Assembly (NCBI GenBank): GCA_902362455.1
Contig: CABIWJ010000001.1
Span: 1 to 64,000 of the forward strand
Source: Eubacteriaceae bacterium
Lineage (GTDB): Bacteria; Bacillota; Clostridia; Lachnospirales; Lachnospiraceae
DNA length: 64,000 nt
Direction: 5' to 3'
The notes beneath the pieces were generated by a model. The model saw only the letters and a program-made list of their open reading frames with translations. It was not told the origin of the DNA and did no database searches. The translations under genes and the position numbers were made by a program. This document shows positions 8,748 through 16,658 of this stretch, in pieces (position 1 is the first letter of the stretch; every line of letters begins with the position of its first letter).

Positions 8748-9926
8748 TTAACAGAACTTCTTAGGTTCATAAGGTTTACTATCCCGTAACACGGCATAAA
8801 TTACGGTGGTAAGCTTTCTTGCTACAGCTCCTGTGGCAGTTAAGTGATGTTTACCTTGGTCACGTTTCTTTTTGTAATATGCATTCAACGGACTGTTATG
8901 GAAAGAACAGGTAGTTGCAGCGAGAAAAATTGCATGCCGTAAGTAAGGTGAACCCCGTTTGGACATGTGATTATGAGTGCTGCTAAATTCACCGGATTGT
9001 CGTACAGTTGGATCAATACCTGCAAAGGCAACTAAGGCAGATGAACTCTTAAATCTGTTTATATCACCGATTTCAGCAAGAATGGTTGCAGCAGCAATCA
9101 TGCCTATTCCGGGAATGGTATGAAGATAACAATCAAACTTCTCGTAGTACTCAAGAATCTGGCAGTCAAGAGCTTCAATCTGCTTATCAAAAAAATTCAT
9201 TCTGTCAATGAGCTGTTTTAACTGGAAAGAGAAAGCATCCTGTGCTATCTTAATACCAAAGGTATCAGCTGCAGCTTCTTTGATGGAAATGGCTTTAGCT
9301 CTGGTAAGTCGGTTGTGGCTCTTATCTTTTATGATTTCAAAGAGCTCATCTATTGGTGCATTCTCAATATTCTCAGGGGTGAGATACTTTTCCAGAATGC
9401 CCATGGATGTGCTCACCCAAAGAGAAGAAAACTGTTTTTCGTACTCTGGGAAGATTTGTTCCATAATTGTGCCGATTCGGAGCTTAATTTCAGTTCTGGA
9501 AGAAATGACAGAATCACGATAACGACATAACTGACGCATGGCAAGGATGTTTTCATCAGCCATGGAAGTAGTCCCAAACTGACCGAAACGTATCACTTCT
9601 GCAATTAAAAAAGAGTCAATTGAATCGTTTTTGGTTTGTCGTATATACATTTTTCTTAAAGAATCAGACTGGATAGGATTGATTACATAGATGGTATATC
9701 CTTTTACTTTTAGAAATGAATAAATGGGATACCAGTAATGACCTGTAGCTTCCATGCCAAATACACAAGGGGAATTACCGATGTTTTTGAAGATAAAGCT
9801 CATAAGAGAATCTGCACCTTTGTGTGTAGTTGCAAAGCGAAGAGAACGGCCGATTTGTTTGCCTTCAGGTGAAACAATGGATGCTTCATGATGATTTTTG
9901 CCAATATCAATGCCTACGATGTACAT
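8748..9926 (-). CDS. IS110-family DEDD transposase/recombinase
   Basis: The protein has 392 residues, normal for the family. The N-terminal RuvC-like DEDD domain shows D7 (VGIDIGK), E59 (GMEATGHYWYP), D101 and D104 (NDSIDSFLIAE). The C-terminal Tnp_20 domain shows LHTIPGIGMIAAATILAEIG, FAGIDP, and RQSGEFSSTHNHMSKRGSPY, which holds the serine expected to attack DNA. All key residues are present, so it is probably active. IS110 enzymes are guided by a bridge RNA from the element's own non-coding end, which should lie in front of the gene here. Start at 9926 is the only ATG near the VGIDIG motif. Confidence 0.93.
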   Translation of the reverse strand: MYIVGIDIGKNHHEASIVSPEGKQIGRSLRFATTHKGADSLMSFIFKNIGNSPCVFGMEATGHYWYPIYSFLKVKGYTIYVINPIQSDSLRKMYIRQTKNDSIDSFLIAEVIRFGQFGTTSMADENILAMRQLCRYRDSVISSRTEIKLRIGTIMEQIFPEYEKQFSSLWVSTSMGILEKYLTPENIENAPIDELFEIIKDKSHNRLTRAKAISIKEAAADTFGIKIAQDAFSFQLKQLIDRMNFFDKQIEALDCQILEYYEKFDCYLHTIPGIGMIAAATILAEIGDINRFKSSSALVAFAGIDPTVRQSGEFSSTHNHMSKRGSPYLRHAIFLAATTCSFHNSPLNAYYKKKRDQGKHHLTATGAVARKLTTVIYAVLRDSKPYEPKKFC

Positions 9927-9949
9927 AATTGAAATCCTTTCTAATGTGA

Positions 9950-10125
9950 ATTGTAAGTAGATAGAATCCTCACTTCAATGCGGGTTACAATCTGGTTAGA
10001 TATACGAAGTACAGCACAAATGCTGTCAACATCCAGCTAATACGCAAAATCCTGCAAAGCAGAGGGAGCAGTCTCAATGAACGAAGTCACAAGTGCTTCA
10101 AGAGTGGTGACGCACACCTCTATCT
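9950..10125 (-). ncRNA. Candidate bridge RNA region of the IS110 element
   Basis: About 200 bases between the element's end and the transposase start code for nothing. Read on the minus strand they hold short hairpins (CTGC/GCAG around 10055; ACAGCA/TGTGCTGT around 10017-10035) separated by longer loops. In the IS110 group, an RNA from this place pairs with target and donor DNA. Position and size fit; the loops have not been aligned to the ends, so exact limits are a guess. Confidence 0.45.
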
Positions 10126-10172
10126 ATTACAGGATAATTGTGAAATAGGAATAAAAGAAAAGCAATAGATAG

Positions 10173-10529
10173 AAAAAGACTGCTTTGATTCCTATGTGTT
10201 TAGCATACCAGAGTGGTAGTAATGCTGTAATAAAAAATATACAATCTAAATCTCCACAGCAATTAATTGAAGATGGATGGGAAGACATTACAAATCCTAA
10301 AATGGCAGCAAACACAAACTAAAGAGAATTTTATGACCCAAAGTCAGGTTTAAAAATAAGATATGATAAAGGGGTTGATGGTGAAAATGGATTTGAAGCA
10401 GTAGACCATTATCATGTAATGAATCCAAATTATACAAACAAAAAAGTTGATTATTATTTGGATATAGATGGAAAACCTGTCGGAAAAGGGTCAAAGGCAT
10501 CTCATATCGTAATTAAAGGAGAAGAATAA
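10173..10529 (+). pseudogene. Toxin tip remnant with one nonsense codon
   Basis: One frame reads AYQSGSNAVIKNIQSKSPQQ, LIEDGWEDITNPKM, a TAA at 10320-10322, then REFYDPKSGLKIRYDKG, FEAVDHYHVMNP and GKPVGKGSKASHIVIKGEE. The blocks GW-x-E-x-T, KIRYDKG, DHYH-x-x-NP and a final KGSxxSHI form a familiar compact secreted-toxin domain, probably an RNase with catalytic histidines; I cannot give its family name safely. No Rhs core or pre-toxin motif precedes it; the IS110 element lies directly in front. A single substitution inactivated it. Confidence 0.6.
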
Positions 10530-10530
10530 T

Positions 10531-10860
10531 ATGTTAGTAACAGAATTAATAAAGAAAATAAATTTTAATGATAGCTGTGTAAATGAGTTGGTTTATGCAA
10601 ATGGAACAGTGATATTAAATATTGATTTATGTATGTGGAAGCAAAATGAATATCAAGATGGTGACCCAGAATTAAAGGAAGTTATTTTAAAATTTTTGAA
10701 TTCAACAAATTATAATTGGGATTCAGAAAAAAGAGAAGATGAGATTGATTATGATTCAATTGTTGATGTTACATGTGAAGAAAGTATTGTAAAAATTGTA
10801 TTAGAAGATGAAGGCGTTTCTATATTGACATTTGAGTGTAGTGAGGTTCAAATTGATTAA
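10531..10860 (+). CDS. Putative immunity protein for the DHYH toxin remnant
   Basis: The protein has 109 residues, is acidic and lacks a signal. ATG 10531 follows the toxin frame by one base with AAAGGAGAAG at 10515-10524. The sequence shows NGTVILNIDLCMWKQNEY, GDPELKEVILKF and a C-terminal strand-rich part (SIVKIVLEDEGVSILTFE). Acidic immunity proteins often cap basic RNase toxins, which fits the partner, but that is inference. Since the toxin is broken, it is now an orphan. Confidence 0.65.
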   Translation: MLVTELIKKINFNDSCVNELVYANGTVILNIDLCMWKQNEYQDGDPELKEVILKFLNSTNYNWDSEKREDEIDYDSIVDVTCEESIVKIVLEDEGVSILTFECSEVQID

Positions 10861-11162
10861 ATTATATCATACATGAACAATAATGCGTTGGTGTTAATTG
10901 TAGTTATACAATAATTTATGGAGAACATAAATTATTTAAAATAACTGTATCACCTATCTGTTCATGAAATGAATGATATGTAGCTGGTGGGAAAAATCGG
11001 AATGTAGTAATGTTTATAAAAGAAAAATAGTTTAAAATAAGTATTTGAGCTAGATTAGTTGTTTAGTTTTGATAAATGCAGATGTATTTTATAGTAAGAA
11101 AATAGGGGAGTGTGTAAATATTTAAAAAGAAATATTTTTAAATACAAGGAAAATTATACACA
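10861..11162. other. Non-coding stretch without recognisable remnants
   Basis: Very AT-rich with stops in every frame. The only structure is a short A/T-rich inverted repeat near 11117-11140 (ATATTTAAAAAG against AAATATTTTTAAAT), a weak possible terminator. Nothing from the Rhs cassettes could be matched. Confidence 0.4.
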
Positions 11163-11402
11163 ATGAAACGAGACTTAAAATTAAATATGAGCCATTTGGA
11201 TGCAATTTCCCGAAAGGTTCAAAGTTACATAGACGCGATGGAAGTTGTGGGACTGAAGACAAGAAAATTTGAACAGACCATCAAAGATCAGGATAGTGAT
11301 GCCTATAATAAGCTGAGTGAACAGTGGGAGACAAATGTATGGGAAAATGAAAAGAAACAGGGTGGAGCATTTGATAATCCACCGTTCATTCCGTTTGAGT
11401 AG
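11163..11402 (+). CDS. Small WXG100-like protein, possibly fused to a toxin end
   Basis: The protein has 79 residues. The first 65 form a predicted helical hairpin (LDAISRKVQSYIDAMEVVG, then LSEQWETNVWENEKKQ) with a Trp-centred turn, resembling the WXG100/LXG-type N-termini that direct proteins to type VII secretion. The last 14 residues (GGAFDNPPFIPFE) look like the tail of a secreted toxin. The next gene starts 10 bases later with its own AGGAGG, as immunity genes do. So this may be a collapsed secreted toxin: export helix joined to the last residues of a tip. AAGG sits 13 bases before the ATG. The function is unproven. Confidence 0.5.
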   Translation: MKRDLKLNMSHLDAISRKVQSYIDAMEVVGLKTRKFEQTIKDQDSDAYNKLSEQWETNVWENEKKQGGAFDNPPFIPFE

Positions 11403-11412
11403 GAGGTAAATA

Positions 11413-11763
11413 ATGTACGACGATTTATATTGTAAGGTATTTGTTGATACTGATATGGATTACGAAAAACTGTTTGCTTTACTAATAAATTGTATTGATG
11501 GTAAAAAAGAAGCAGTAAATTATATCATTACTGAGTGGTGTGATATTAGTGTTCAAAAGAATAAGGAATATAATGTTGAACAATATTTATTGGATTCTAC
11601 AGATTTTTTGTATTGGAAGTATTACTTAGATATTGAACCGCACAATATTGAAGAAAGCCAATATATAAAAAATATTGCTAATCTGCTTAGTTGTTTAAAG
11701 GGATGCTGTAAGGGTGTGATTATAGCATGCGATTTTGAAGATGAGGTAAATGGCATGATGTAA
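11413..11763 (+). CDS. Putative immunity protein (YYLDIEP/ACDFE type)
   Basis: The protein has 116 residues and no signal. TAGGAGG at 11400-11406 sits 6 bases before the ATG. It starts MYDDLYCKVFVDTDMDYEKL, continues INCIDGKK, ISVQKNKEYN, and ends with FLYWKYYLDIEP, NIANLLSCLKG, VIIACDFEDE. I recall this set of motifs from immunity genes in Firmicute toxin loci without a settled name. The partner toxin is gone or reduced to the end of the preceding small gene. Confidence 0.6.
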   Translation: MYDDLYCKVFVDTDMDYEKLFALLINCIDGKKEAVNYIITEWCDISVQKNKEYNVEQYLLDSTDFLYWKYYLDIEPHNIEESQYIKNIANLLSCLKGCCKGVIIACDFEDEVNGMM

Positions 11764-11873
11764 AAAGTGGAAATAGTTATTTTTTAAATTATGTCTCCAC
11801 TTAAGAACATCCGAAATCAAAACTGAATATTGTTATTATAAGATGTAAACACATTGTTTTCATAGCACTTTGT

Positions 11874-12116
11874 GCTGTGGAGACAATACGTTTTTTCGTT
11901 GACATTTTAAAAATCTTTTCCAGACTGCTGATATCGGTCTACTTCTTGCGGATATCGTGCCCGAAGTCTGCCTTTTTGTCATCTTACATAGAAAAAGTGC
12001 TCAGTTGGTTCAAGAAATCGTCAAGTCAAAAATATTGAATCTAATACAGTTTTTACAATGAAAAGACACCATCCATATAAGGAGGAGTTTGTTTGCGTAG
12101 GTAAAAGATAGCATTC
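11874..12116 (+). repeat. Shared leader repeat in front of an Rhs core fragment, copy 2
   Basis: Homologous to 1231-1454 and ending at the same Rhs codon. Here AAGGAGGAG is followed by TTG CGT AGG TAA, so the start present in copy 1 is closed by a stop. Before the repeat, 11764-11873 holds nothing recognisable. Confidence 0.7.
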
Positions 12117-12488
12117 GTAATCCAAAGCTATGAATATGGTGCTTATGGCGAAGTTCTAAGCGGAGATACGAAGATAACCCCATTCTTATATAATGTTCAG
12201 CTAGGCGTAATGACAGATGATAATGGTCTTTACTATATGAGAGCAAGATATTATAATGTGAATATCAAGCGATTCATTAATCAGGACGTAGTACATGGAA
12301 GTATCAATGTAGGCCAGAGTCTTAACAGATACAGTTATGTACAGGGTAATCCTATAAAGCTGACAGATCCATTCGGATTGTTACCACTTGACAGACTCAA
12401 CTGGAAGAACTTAGGATATGCCATATTAAATGGTTTGGGGTTGATACCTGTAATCGGAGAGACATTTGATAGGGGCAATATAAATTGA
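12105..12488 (+). pseudogene. Orphan Rhs core and linker fragment interrupted before kptA
   Basis: The frame is open from 12105 and reads the Rhs core (SYEYGAYGEVLSGD, RARYYNVNIKRFINQD, NRYSYVQGNP, DPFGLLPLDRLNW) and the first linker part (GLIPVIGETFD), then ends RGNIN and a stop. In the full cassette at 7.5 kb the linker continues IANAIWYAHDGEYGM. Its continuation (IGNIASGM) reappears at 13046, on the other side of kptA. No functional start is seen: ATG 12210 has no ribosome binding site. Confidence 0.65.
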
Positions 12489-12518
12489 TGAATTGATAGA
12501 AGAGGAGGGGGATTAACA

Positions 12519-13085
12519 TTGTATACTAGACTAAGTAAAGAAATTTCATATGCACTTCGTCATACTCCATGGGAATATGAATTAGAAATGGATGAAGAAG
12601 GTTGGGTGCCAGTGGAACAATTATTGGATGCTTTGCATAAGGATGAGGAGTGGAGAAATCTATCCGAAAATGACTTGGTTATAATGATTCAAAAGTCAGA
12701 AAAGAAAAGATATGAGATATTCAATGGAAAAATAAAAGCTTATTATGGACATTCTATTCCAATGAAAATTGTAAAAGAGAAAAAAGCACCACCAGAAATA
12801 TTGTACCATGGAACAGCTAGAAGATTTTTAAATTCTATTCTAGAAAAGGGGTTGTTACCTGAAGAAAGGCAATATGTTCATTTGTCGCAGGATGTTGAAA
12901 CTGCCCATAGTGTCGGGATGAGACATGATATGAAACCTTGTATCTTGAAAATTGATGCTAAACAGGCATGGAAAGAAGGCATAGCATTTTATTATGGAAA
13001 TGAAAAAGTCTGGTTGGCTGATGAAATACCAAGTAAATATATTAGGAAATATTGCTTCGGGAATGATGGTGGCAGCGAAATTTAG
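12519..13085 (+). CDS. kptA: RNA 2'-phosphotransferase (Tpt1/KptA family)
   Basis: The protein has 188 residues. KptA moves an internal RNA 2'-phosphate onto NAD+, giving ADP-ribose 1'',2''-cyclic phosphate; in eukaryotes this finishes tRNA splicing, while the bacterial substrate is unclear. The four catalytic positions are all present: R14-H15 (ALRHTP), R64 (EKKRYEI) and R135 (VGMRHDM), with YHGTARRFLNSILEKGL and KVWLADEIPSKYI as family blocks. TTG 12519 is the start; GAGGAGGGGG lies about 8-17 bases upstream. The last 13 residues (from RKYCFG) are an out-of-frame reading of an Rhs linker, so the natural end has been overwritten. Sitting inside a toxin island, it may serve as immunity or RNA repair. 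Confidence 0.85.
   Translation: MYTRLSKEISYALRHTPWEYELEMDEEGWVPVEQLLDALHKDEEWRNLSENDLVIMIQKSEKKRYEIFNGKIKAYYGHSIPMKIVKEKKAPPEILYHGTARRFLNSILEKGLLPEERQYVHLSQDVETAHSVGMRHDMKPCILKIDAKQAWKEGIAFYYGNEKVWLADEIPSKYIRKYCFGNDGGSEI
13046..13083 (+). repeat. Rhs linker remnant at the 3' end of kptA
   Basis: ATAGGAAATATTGCTTCGGG and following bases match 7620-7655, where they encode IGNIASGIMTAAK. Here they are read out of frame as the end of KptA. Together with the linker piece ending near 12475, they show that kptA lies inside a former Rhs cassette. Confidence 0.7.
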
Positions 13086-13115
13086 ACGTTATTCAAGGTC
13101 GGGAAGGTGTATTAC

Positions 13116-13556
13116 ATGAAATATTTGTTATTAGAACGAGGTAAAGAAAAATATTGGTATGAACTGGACGATGAAGGATACGCATATCGACAAATTGTAT
13201 TAGATGAACAAGGCAAAATACATGTGTCTTGTTTAGAAGATTGTTTGGCAGAAGGGCCGGTTAACGAAGAGGAATTAGATGGTAGTATTAACATTTTGTT
13301 AAAAACAGAGTTTGATATCTTATGGCAAAATACTTTGGAACAATATGAGAAGTTATGGGAAGAGATTAAGAAAAGATATCCTCTTGGTGTTTGGGTGCAA
13401 GGAGAATATATCTATGCTTACCCTCAGGGATATATTATTAAAGGTGTTGATTTTATTGCAATATATAAAGGTGATGAACCATTTTGTCTCAAACAATTAG
13501 GCGAATACAAAGTAAAATCGTATGACGATACAAACATGTGGTTAGTGGTTGAGTAA
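13116..13556 (+). CDS. Putative immunity protein (KYWYELDDEGYA type)
   Basis: The protein has about 146 residues, is cytoplasmic, and starts at ATG 13116 with GGAAGGTG at 13100-13107 in front; the GTG at 13107 is part of that site. It reads KYLLLERGKEKYWYELDDEG, QIVLDEQGKIHVSCLEDCLA, then WEEIKKRYPLG, AYPQGYIIKGVDFIAIYKG. I recall close relatives as small genes behind Rhs and WXG toxins. There is no toxin tip in front of it now, only kptA and an Rhs scrap, so its partner is unknown. Confidence 0.6.
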   Translation: MKYLLLERGKEKYWYELDDEGYAYRQIVLDEQGKIHVSCLEDCLAEGPVNEEELDGSINILLKTEFDILWQNTLEQYEKLWEEIKKRYPLGVWVQGEYIYAYPQGYIIKGVDFIAIYKGDEPFCLKQLGEYKVKSYDDTNMWLVVE

Positions 13557-13576
13557 GGGGAGATAGTGAGGTAAAC

Positions 13577-13690
13577 ATGGATATTCAAGCATATGAAGAA
13601 TTTATACAAATGCATAATACTTGCAATTGGAGAAGCATTTGATATATCCAATGCCATATTGTATGTGCATAATGGTAAATAAGGAATGCA
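13577..13690 (+). pseudogene. Immunity-gene start joined to an Rhs linker scrap
   Basis: ATG 13577 begins MDIQAYEEFIQMHNTC, then the sequence turns at about 13622 into an Rhs linker remnant (IGEAFDISNAILYVHNGK, stop) matching 7535-7580. It is a junction of two broken pieces and unlikely to make a product. Confidence 0.5.
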
Positions 13691-13764
13691 GCACCAATAG
13701 ATATATATTGTTAATATGTCTGATGGAATAGATACTATTATTGATAATACGAGAGGTGAAAAAA

Positions 13765-14364
13765 ATGAGTATGAGTTTTGAAATATTTCCAACAATAAAA
13801 AAGAAACCAAATTGTGAAGAGATAATTAAATATTCGGTTGAGTTATTTAGTGAATTTTTAAAAAGGAAAAATATATCACAAAGGATCGATATTACTACTA
13901 AAGAGGTAACTGCTGATAATGAAGTATATTCTAATCCTATTTCTTTGGCTTTAAAGGAGAATTATTATACAGTATTCAATCTGAATGGGGAAGGAGAAGT
14001 GTACGTATTTTACCATGAGTTAACAGAGTTAGATAAAGACTTTTGGGATGAAGAGCTACAGGGAAATACACATGCTCAATCTATGAAAGAAAAAGTAGAT
14101 GCTAACTTGAAAATAGGATATTCTTGGAGTGTTAAAAGAACAATGGGGCAACCTGCTATAGTAAGTTTGTATTATGGTTATTTAGCTATAGGAATAGCTA
14201 TTTTAACAGATGGACTTATATATTCAGATGACGGTGCGTGGGATTATTCAAGGCTACCTATTTTGGGGGAAGATTTTAAAACAGAATATCTAAGTATTAA
14301 AAATATAAGTGATACTATAGTCAAGGATAATGTTGAAAAATGGTTAGATGAGTTAAAGAATTAA
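13765..14364 (+). CDS. Putative immunity protein of about 200 residues
   Basis: ATG 13765 with GAGAGGTG at 13751-13758 is preferred over a TTG further upstream. The protein starts MSMSFEIFPTIKKKPNCEEI and shows a C-terminal half with YSWSVKRTMGQPAIVSLYYG, IAILTDGLIYSDDGAWDYSR. The middle part (FNLNGEGEVYVFYHELTELD) is strand-rich. No signal or membrane segment. I recall similar proteins near clostridial toxin genes but have no family name. No partner tip is left; only position in a run of immunity genes supports the role. Confidence 0.55.
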   Translation: MSMSFEIFPTIKKKPNCEEIIKYSVELFSEFLKRKNISQRIDITTKEVTADNEVYSNPISLALKENYYTVFNLNGEGEVYVFYHELTELDKDFWDEELQGNTHAQSMKEKVDANLKIGYSWSVKRTMGQPAIVSLYYGYLAIGIAILTDGLIYSDDGAWDYSRLPILGEDFKTEYLSIKNISDTIVKDNVEKWLDELKN

Positions 14365-14681
14365 ATTCTGGTTACAATTAAAAGTAAGATACACCTAAAT
14401 TTTATTCTTATAGAGAGGTCAGTAGACGTAAAAATTTACTGGCTTTTTACTATGTAAGGTACTTCATCCATATGCAAATGGCAAGTTGATTATAATTTTC
14501 TGTTAATCATCCGACAAATGAAAGTTTGTATATTATAAGTATAATTCTTACATGAAAAGGCAGGAAAAGTGCAGGAGAAAAGTAGTAGAAATAATGGTGG
14601 ATATGTAGTAGAATTTTAAGCAGATGAAATGGTCGGCTTTGGGGAAATTAGAAGTTTTTCAGATTAAAGGAGATTGCTATT
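14365..14681. other. Non-coding stretch between immunity genes
   Basis: Stops in all frames. A weak hairpin-like element with a T-run lies near 14415-14450. ATTAAAGGAG at 14664-14673 is the ribosome binding site of the next gene. No Rhs core or tip could be recognised. Confidence 0.4.
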
Positions 14682-14972
14682 ATGGATAAAAGACAAGAGT
14701 TATTGGAAAAATTGGATATATTAGTACAAGAAATTGAGAAAGCCAAGAAAATAGTAGATGATGAAAAAAAACAATATTTAAATAATTATGAAAATAGAAT
14801 TGAAGTCATAATAAAAAAATTACGTGAGGGTACATTACCAACTTTTAAAGGTGGGCTTATTGGTACAATGAGAGGAATTTCAGAATACGACACTTTGGCA
14901 TCTATAAAAGAGTTGTACGATGCAGCATCTGATGTGGATTTGTTTTATATCAAAGAATGTCAAAAATGGTAA
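14682..14972 (+). CDS. Putative immunity protein (GGLIGTMRGISEYD type)
   Basis: The protein has 96 residues, with a long N-terminal helical part (coiled-coil-like, rich in Lys/Glu, residues 1-50) then LPTFKGGLIGTMRGISEYDT, SIKELYDAASDVDLFYIKEC. The GGLxGxxRGISEYD block is one I recall from small genes in polymorphic-toxin loci. AAAGGAG lies 7-13 bases before the ATG. No partner toxin is left in front of it. Confidence 0.55.
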   Translation: MDKRQELLEKLDILVQEIEKAKKIVDDEKKQYLNNYENRIEVIIKKLREGTLPTFKGGLIGTMRGISEYDTLASIKELYDAASDVDLFYIKECQKW

Positions 14973-15033
14973 TATATTATCTTAATTATGTCTCGCGTAT
15001 AAGGACGCAAAAAAGAAGTAGGTGACAAATAAA

Positions 15034-15411
15034 ATGAAAATATATGTTGAAAAAGTATTAGATGAAGTTGTATATTTTTCTACTGATTATGGAAAGGCAA
15101 AGGGAATATGGCAGGGTAATAATAGACCAATTGATAAGGTATATTATGTTGAAATGGATATTGATAAGTTATGTGATTATGATTCCTTTGTTTTATGTGA
15201 TACGAAAGAGTATTATATAGAAATGGTGGATGAAAATATTCAATTTACCCTATTATTGCTTGAATATGATGAAGATGGATGTGCGACATTTCGATTTGGT
15301 GATGCAATTATAGAAATTGAAACTAATTTTGATGAGCGATTTTATGCTATGAAAAATTCATATTTAACAATAAGTGTAGAAAAATTGAATATTTATGATG
15401 AGAATCTATAA
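15034..15411 (+). CDS. Putative immunity protein (GKAKGIW type)
   Basis: The protein has about 125 acidic residues. ATG 15034 is chosen, with GTAGGTG at 15017-15023; GTG 15022 is part of that site. The N-terminus MKIYVEKVLDEVVYFSTDYG, GKAKGIWQG is followed by paired acidic strands (YYIEMVDENIQFTLLLLEYD, IEIETNFDERFYAM). The strong negative charge fits binding to a basic nuclease. The family is not recognised and no toxin tip lies upstream. Confidence 0.55.
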   Translation: MKIYVEKVLDEVVYFSTDYGKAKGIWQGNNRPIDKVYYVEMDIDKLCDYDSFVLCDTKEYYIEMVDENIQFTLLLLEYDEDGCATFRFGDAIIEIETNFDERFYAMKNSYLTISVEKLNIYDENL

Positions 15412-15421
15412 GTAAGAGGTA

Positions 15422-15645
15422 ATGTTATCATGGATTGGAAAGAAATTAGAAATGGTATTAGCGAACCCAATTATCGTTGGGGAACTTTGTGAGGGAGATA
15501 TATCATCAGAGTGGTATATAAATGGTCAGCTAGGTGTAATGACAGACGGCAATGGTCTTTACTAGATTAGAATGAGACATTATAATGTTAATATCAATCG
15601 ATTTATAAATCAGGACATAGTATATGTGAATAGTATTAATTCTGG
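15422..15645 (+). pseudogene. Short immunity start and Rhs core scrap
   Basis: Two overlapping remnants. ATG 15430 begins MDWKEIRNGISEPNYRWGTL, a truncated immunity-like start. From about 15515 the Rhs core follows (YINGQLGVMTDGNGLY, a TAG at 15563, then RHYNVNINRFINQDIV). Both are too short to work. The Rhs part is much more diverged than the other copies, so it is an older insertion. Confidence 0.6.
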
Positions 15646-15677
15646 AGAAAGACAATTAAGATTGTGGAGGACTAAGG

Positions 15678-16226
15678 ATGGATATTGGATATTATTATCA
15701 AATACTAGATATAGGAATAGTGTATGAAAAGGGAAGAAAAAGAGGAAAAAGATGGAGAATAGGTGAGAGAAAGCGTTTAAAGGAAGAAATATTATTTTGG
15801 CAGAGTCTGTTAGAGTTTATTTCACTTGAAGAGAGAGGGATTGATTGCTCTGAGAACCTATTTCGAAGTCTTGATAACTTGTGTAGAAAGTATAAACTTC
15901 CTAATTATGAGAGAATTTTGAAAATGAAAATCCAATTGGTAAATGATATTTGTATATTTGAAAGAAAGCGAGAAGATGAAATAAATATTTATAATTTGAT
16001 GAATTGCTTAATTAAGGATATACAAACTACATTAGACGCTTCGAAAGATAAAGAAGCAGTTTATCATATGTTAACAGTTATGCATAATTTACCTAAAGCA
16101 ATGTATGGACGAAATATATTGAACGAGCATTGTAATTTAATATCATATAGTGATGCATTGTTATATACACAAGGGTGTATGGATGAGAAAATGAAAGAAA
16201 GATATAAAGAATATTTGATTAAATAA
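15678..16226 (+). CDS. Helical protein of unknown family, possible immunity protein
   Basis: The protein has 182 residues, is basic at the N-terminus and helical throughout (MDIGYYYQILDIGIVYEKGR, RLKEEILFWQSLLEFISLEE, RKREDEINIYNLMNCLIKDI). It has no signal or membrane segment. GTGGAGG at 15663-15669 precedes ATG 15678. I do not recognise it; it is listed as immunity-like only because it stands among such genes behind an Rhs scrap. The N-terminal 20 residues differ in style from the rest and could be a new start acquired by recombination. Confidence 0.5.
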   Translation: MDIGYYYQILDIGIVYEKGRKRGKRWRIGERKRLKEEILFWQSLLEFISLEERGIDCSENLFRSLDNLCRKYKLPNYERILKMKIQLVNDICIFERKREDEINIYNLMNCLIKDIQTTLDASKDKEAVYHMLTVMHNLPKAMYGRNILNEHCNLISYSDALLYTQGCMDEKMKERYKEYLIK

Positions 16227-16253
16227 TTGTTGTCAATGTTATTCCTGATAATT

Positions 16254-16397
16254 GGATATATACCATATAAAAATTAGAAGGATATAATGATAGAAGAATT
16301 AGTAAAGAAAATCGAAGATAGTTATTATTGGGATGTACGATTTAAGACACTAGATTGTAATTATTTTGGAGATGAAGTTAGATATGTTAGTATTTGA
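16254..16397 (+). pseudogene. Ghost pair: toxin C-terminus plus truncated YFGDEV immunity gene
   Basis: GYIPYKN and a stop (16275-16277) mirror the toxin end GHIPYND at 3010-3032. Ten bases later ATG 16287 starts MIEELVKKIEDSYYWDVRFK, TLDCNYFGDEVRY, clearly the same family as the gene at 3050, but a TGA at 16395 ends it after 36 residues. Confidence 0.6.
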
Positions 16398-16646
16398 AAG
16401 TGATAATGAATTGCAACGTGAATTATTAAAGAGAATGTAACAGAAGTTGGAAACATCTGGGTAATATTCATACGGGTAAATACAATATTGATTTAATAGA
16501 GGAACAAAAAATCATCATTGAGAGCTTTATTGAATAACAAAAGTATCTTATTTTGATTATGTAATTAAAACGTATAATATTAGTATAGTAACATATGGAC
16601 AACGACTACCAATAAATAATGCAAAAATAATTGAACATAAGAAGGA
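16398..16646. other. Degenerate stretch in front of the ABC-like pair
   Basis: Short coding-like pieces in different frames (for example FESDNELQRELLKRM and a stop near 16440), nothing continuous. GAAGGAG at 16641-16647 belongs to the next gene. Confidence 0.35.
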
Positions 16647-16658
16647 GTGGTGGCAATT

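Larger units (their letters stand above)
8698..10131 (-). mobile_element. IS110-family insertion sequence
   Basis: The element is about 1.43 kb: one DEDD transposase gene on the minus strand, 50 bases of non-coding sequence behind it, and about 200 bases in front. ATTACA occurs at both edges (8692-8697 and 10126-10131), as expected for the short core repeat left by IS110 recombination. There are no terminal inverted repeats, as usual for IS110. It separates the immunity gene at 8353 from a toxin remnant at 10173. Confidence 0.7.

Noticed and set aside
9208..9530. Open frames of 71-104 codons on the + strand inside the transposase region
   Set aside because: They are antisense shadows of the transposase gene, with no ribosome binding site and no domain-like composition.
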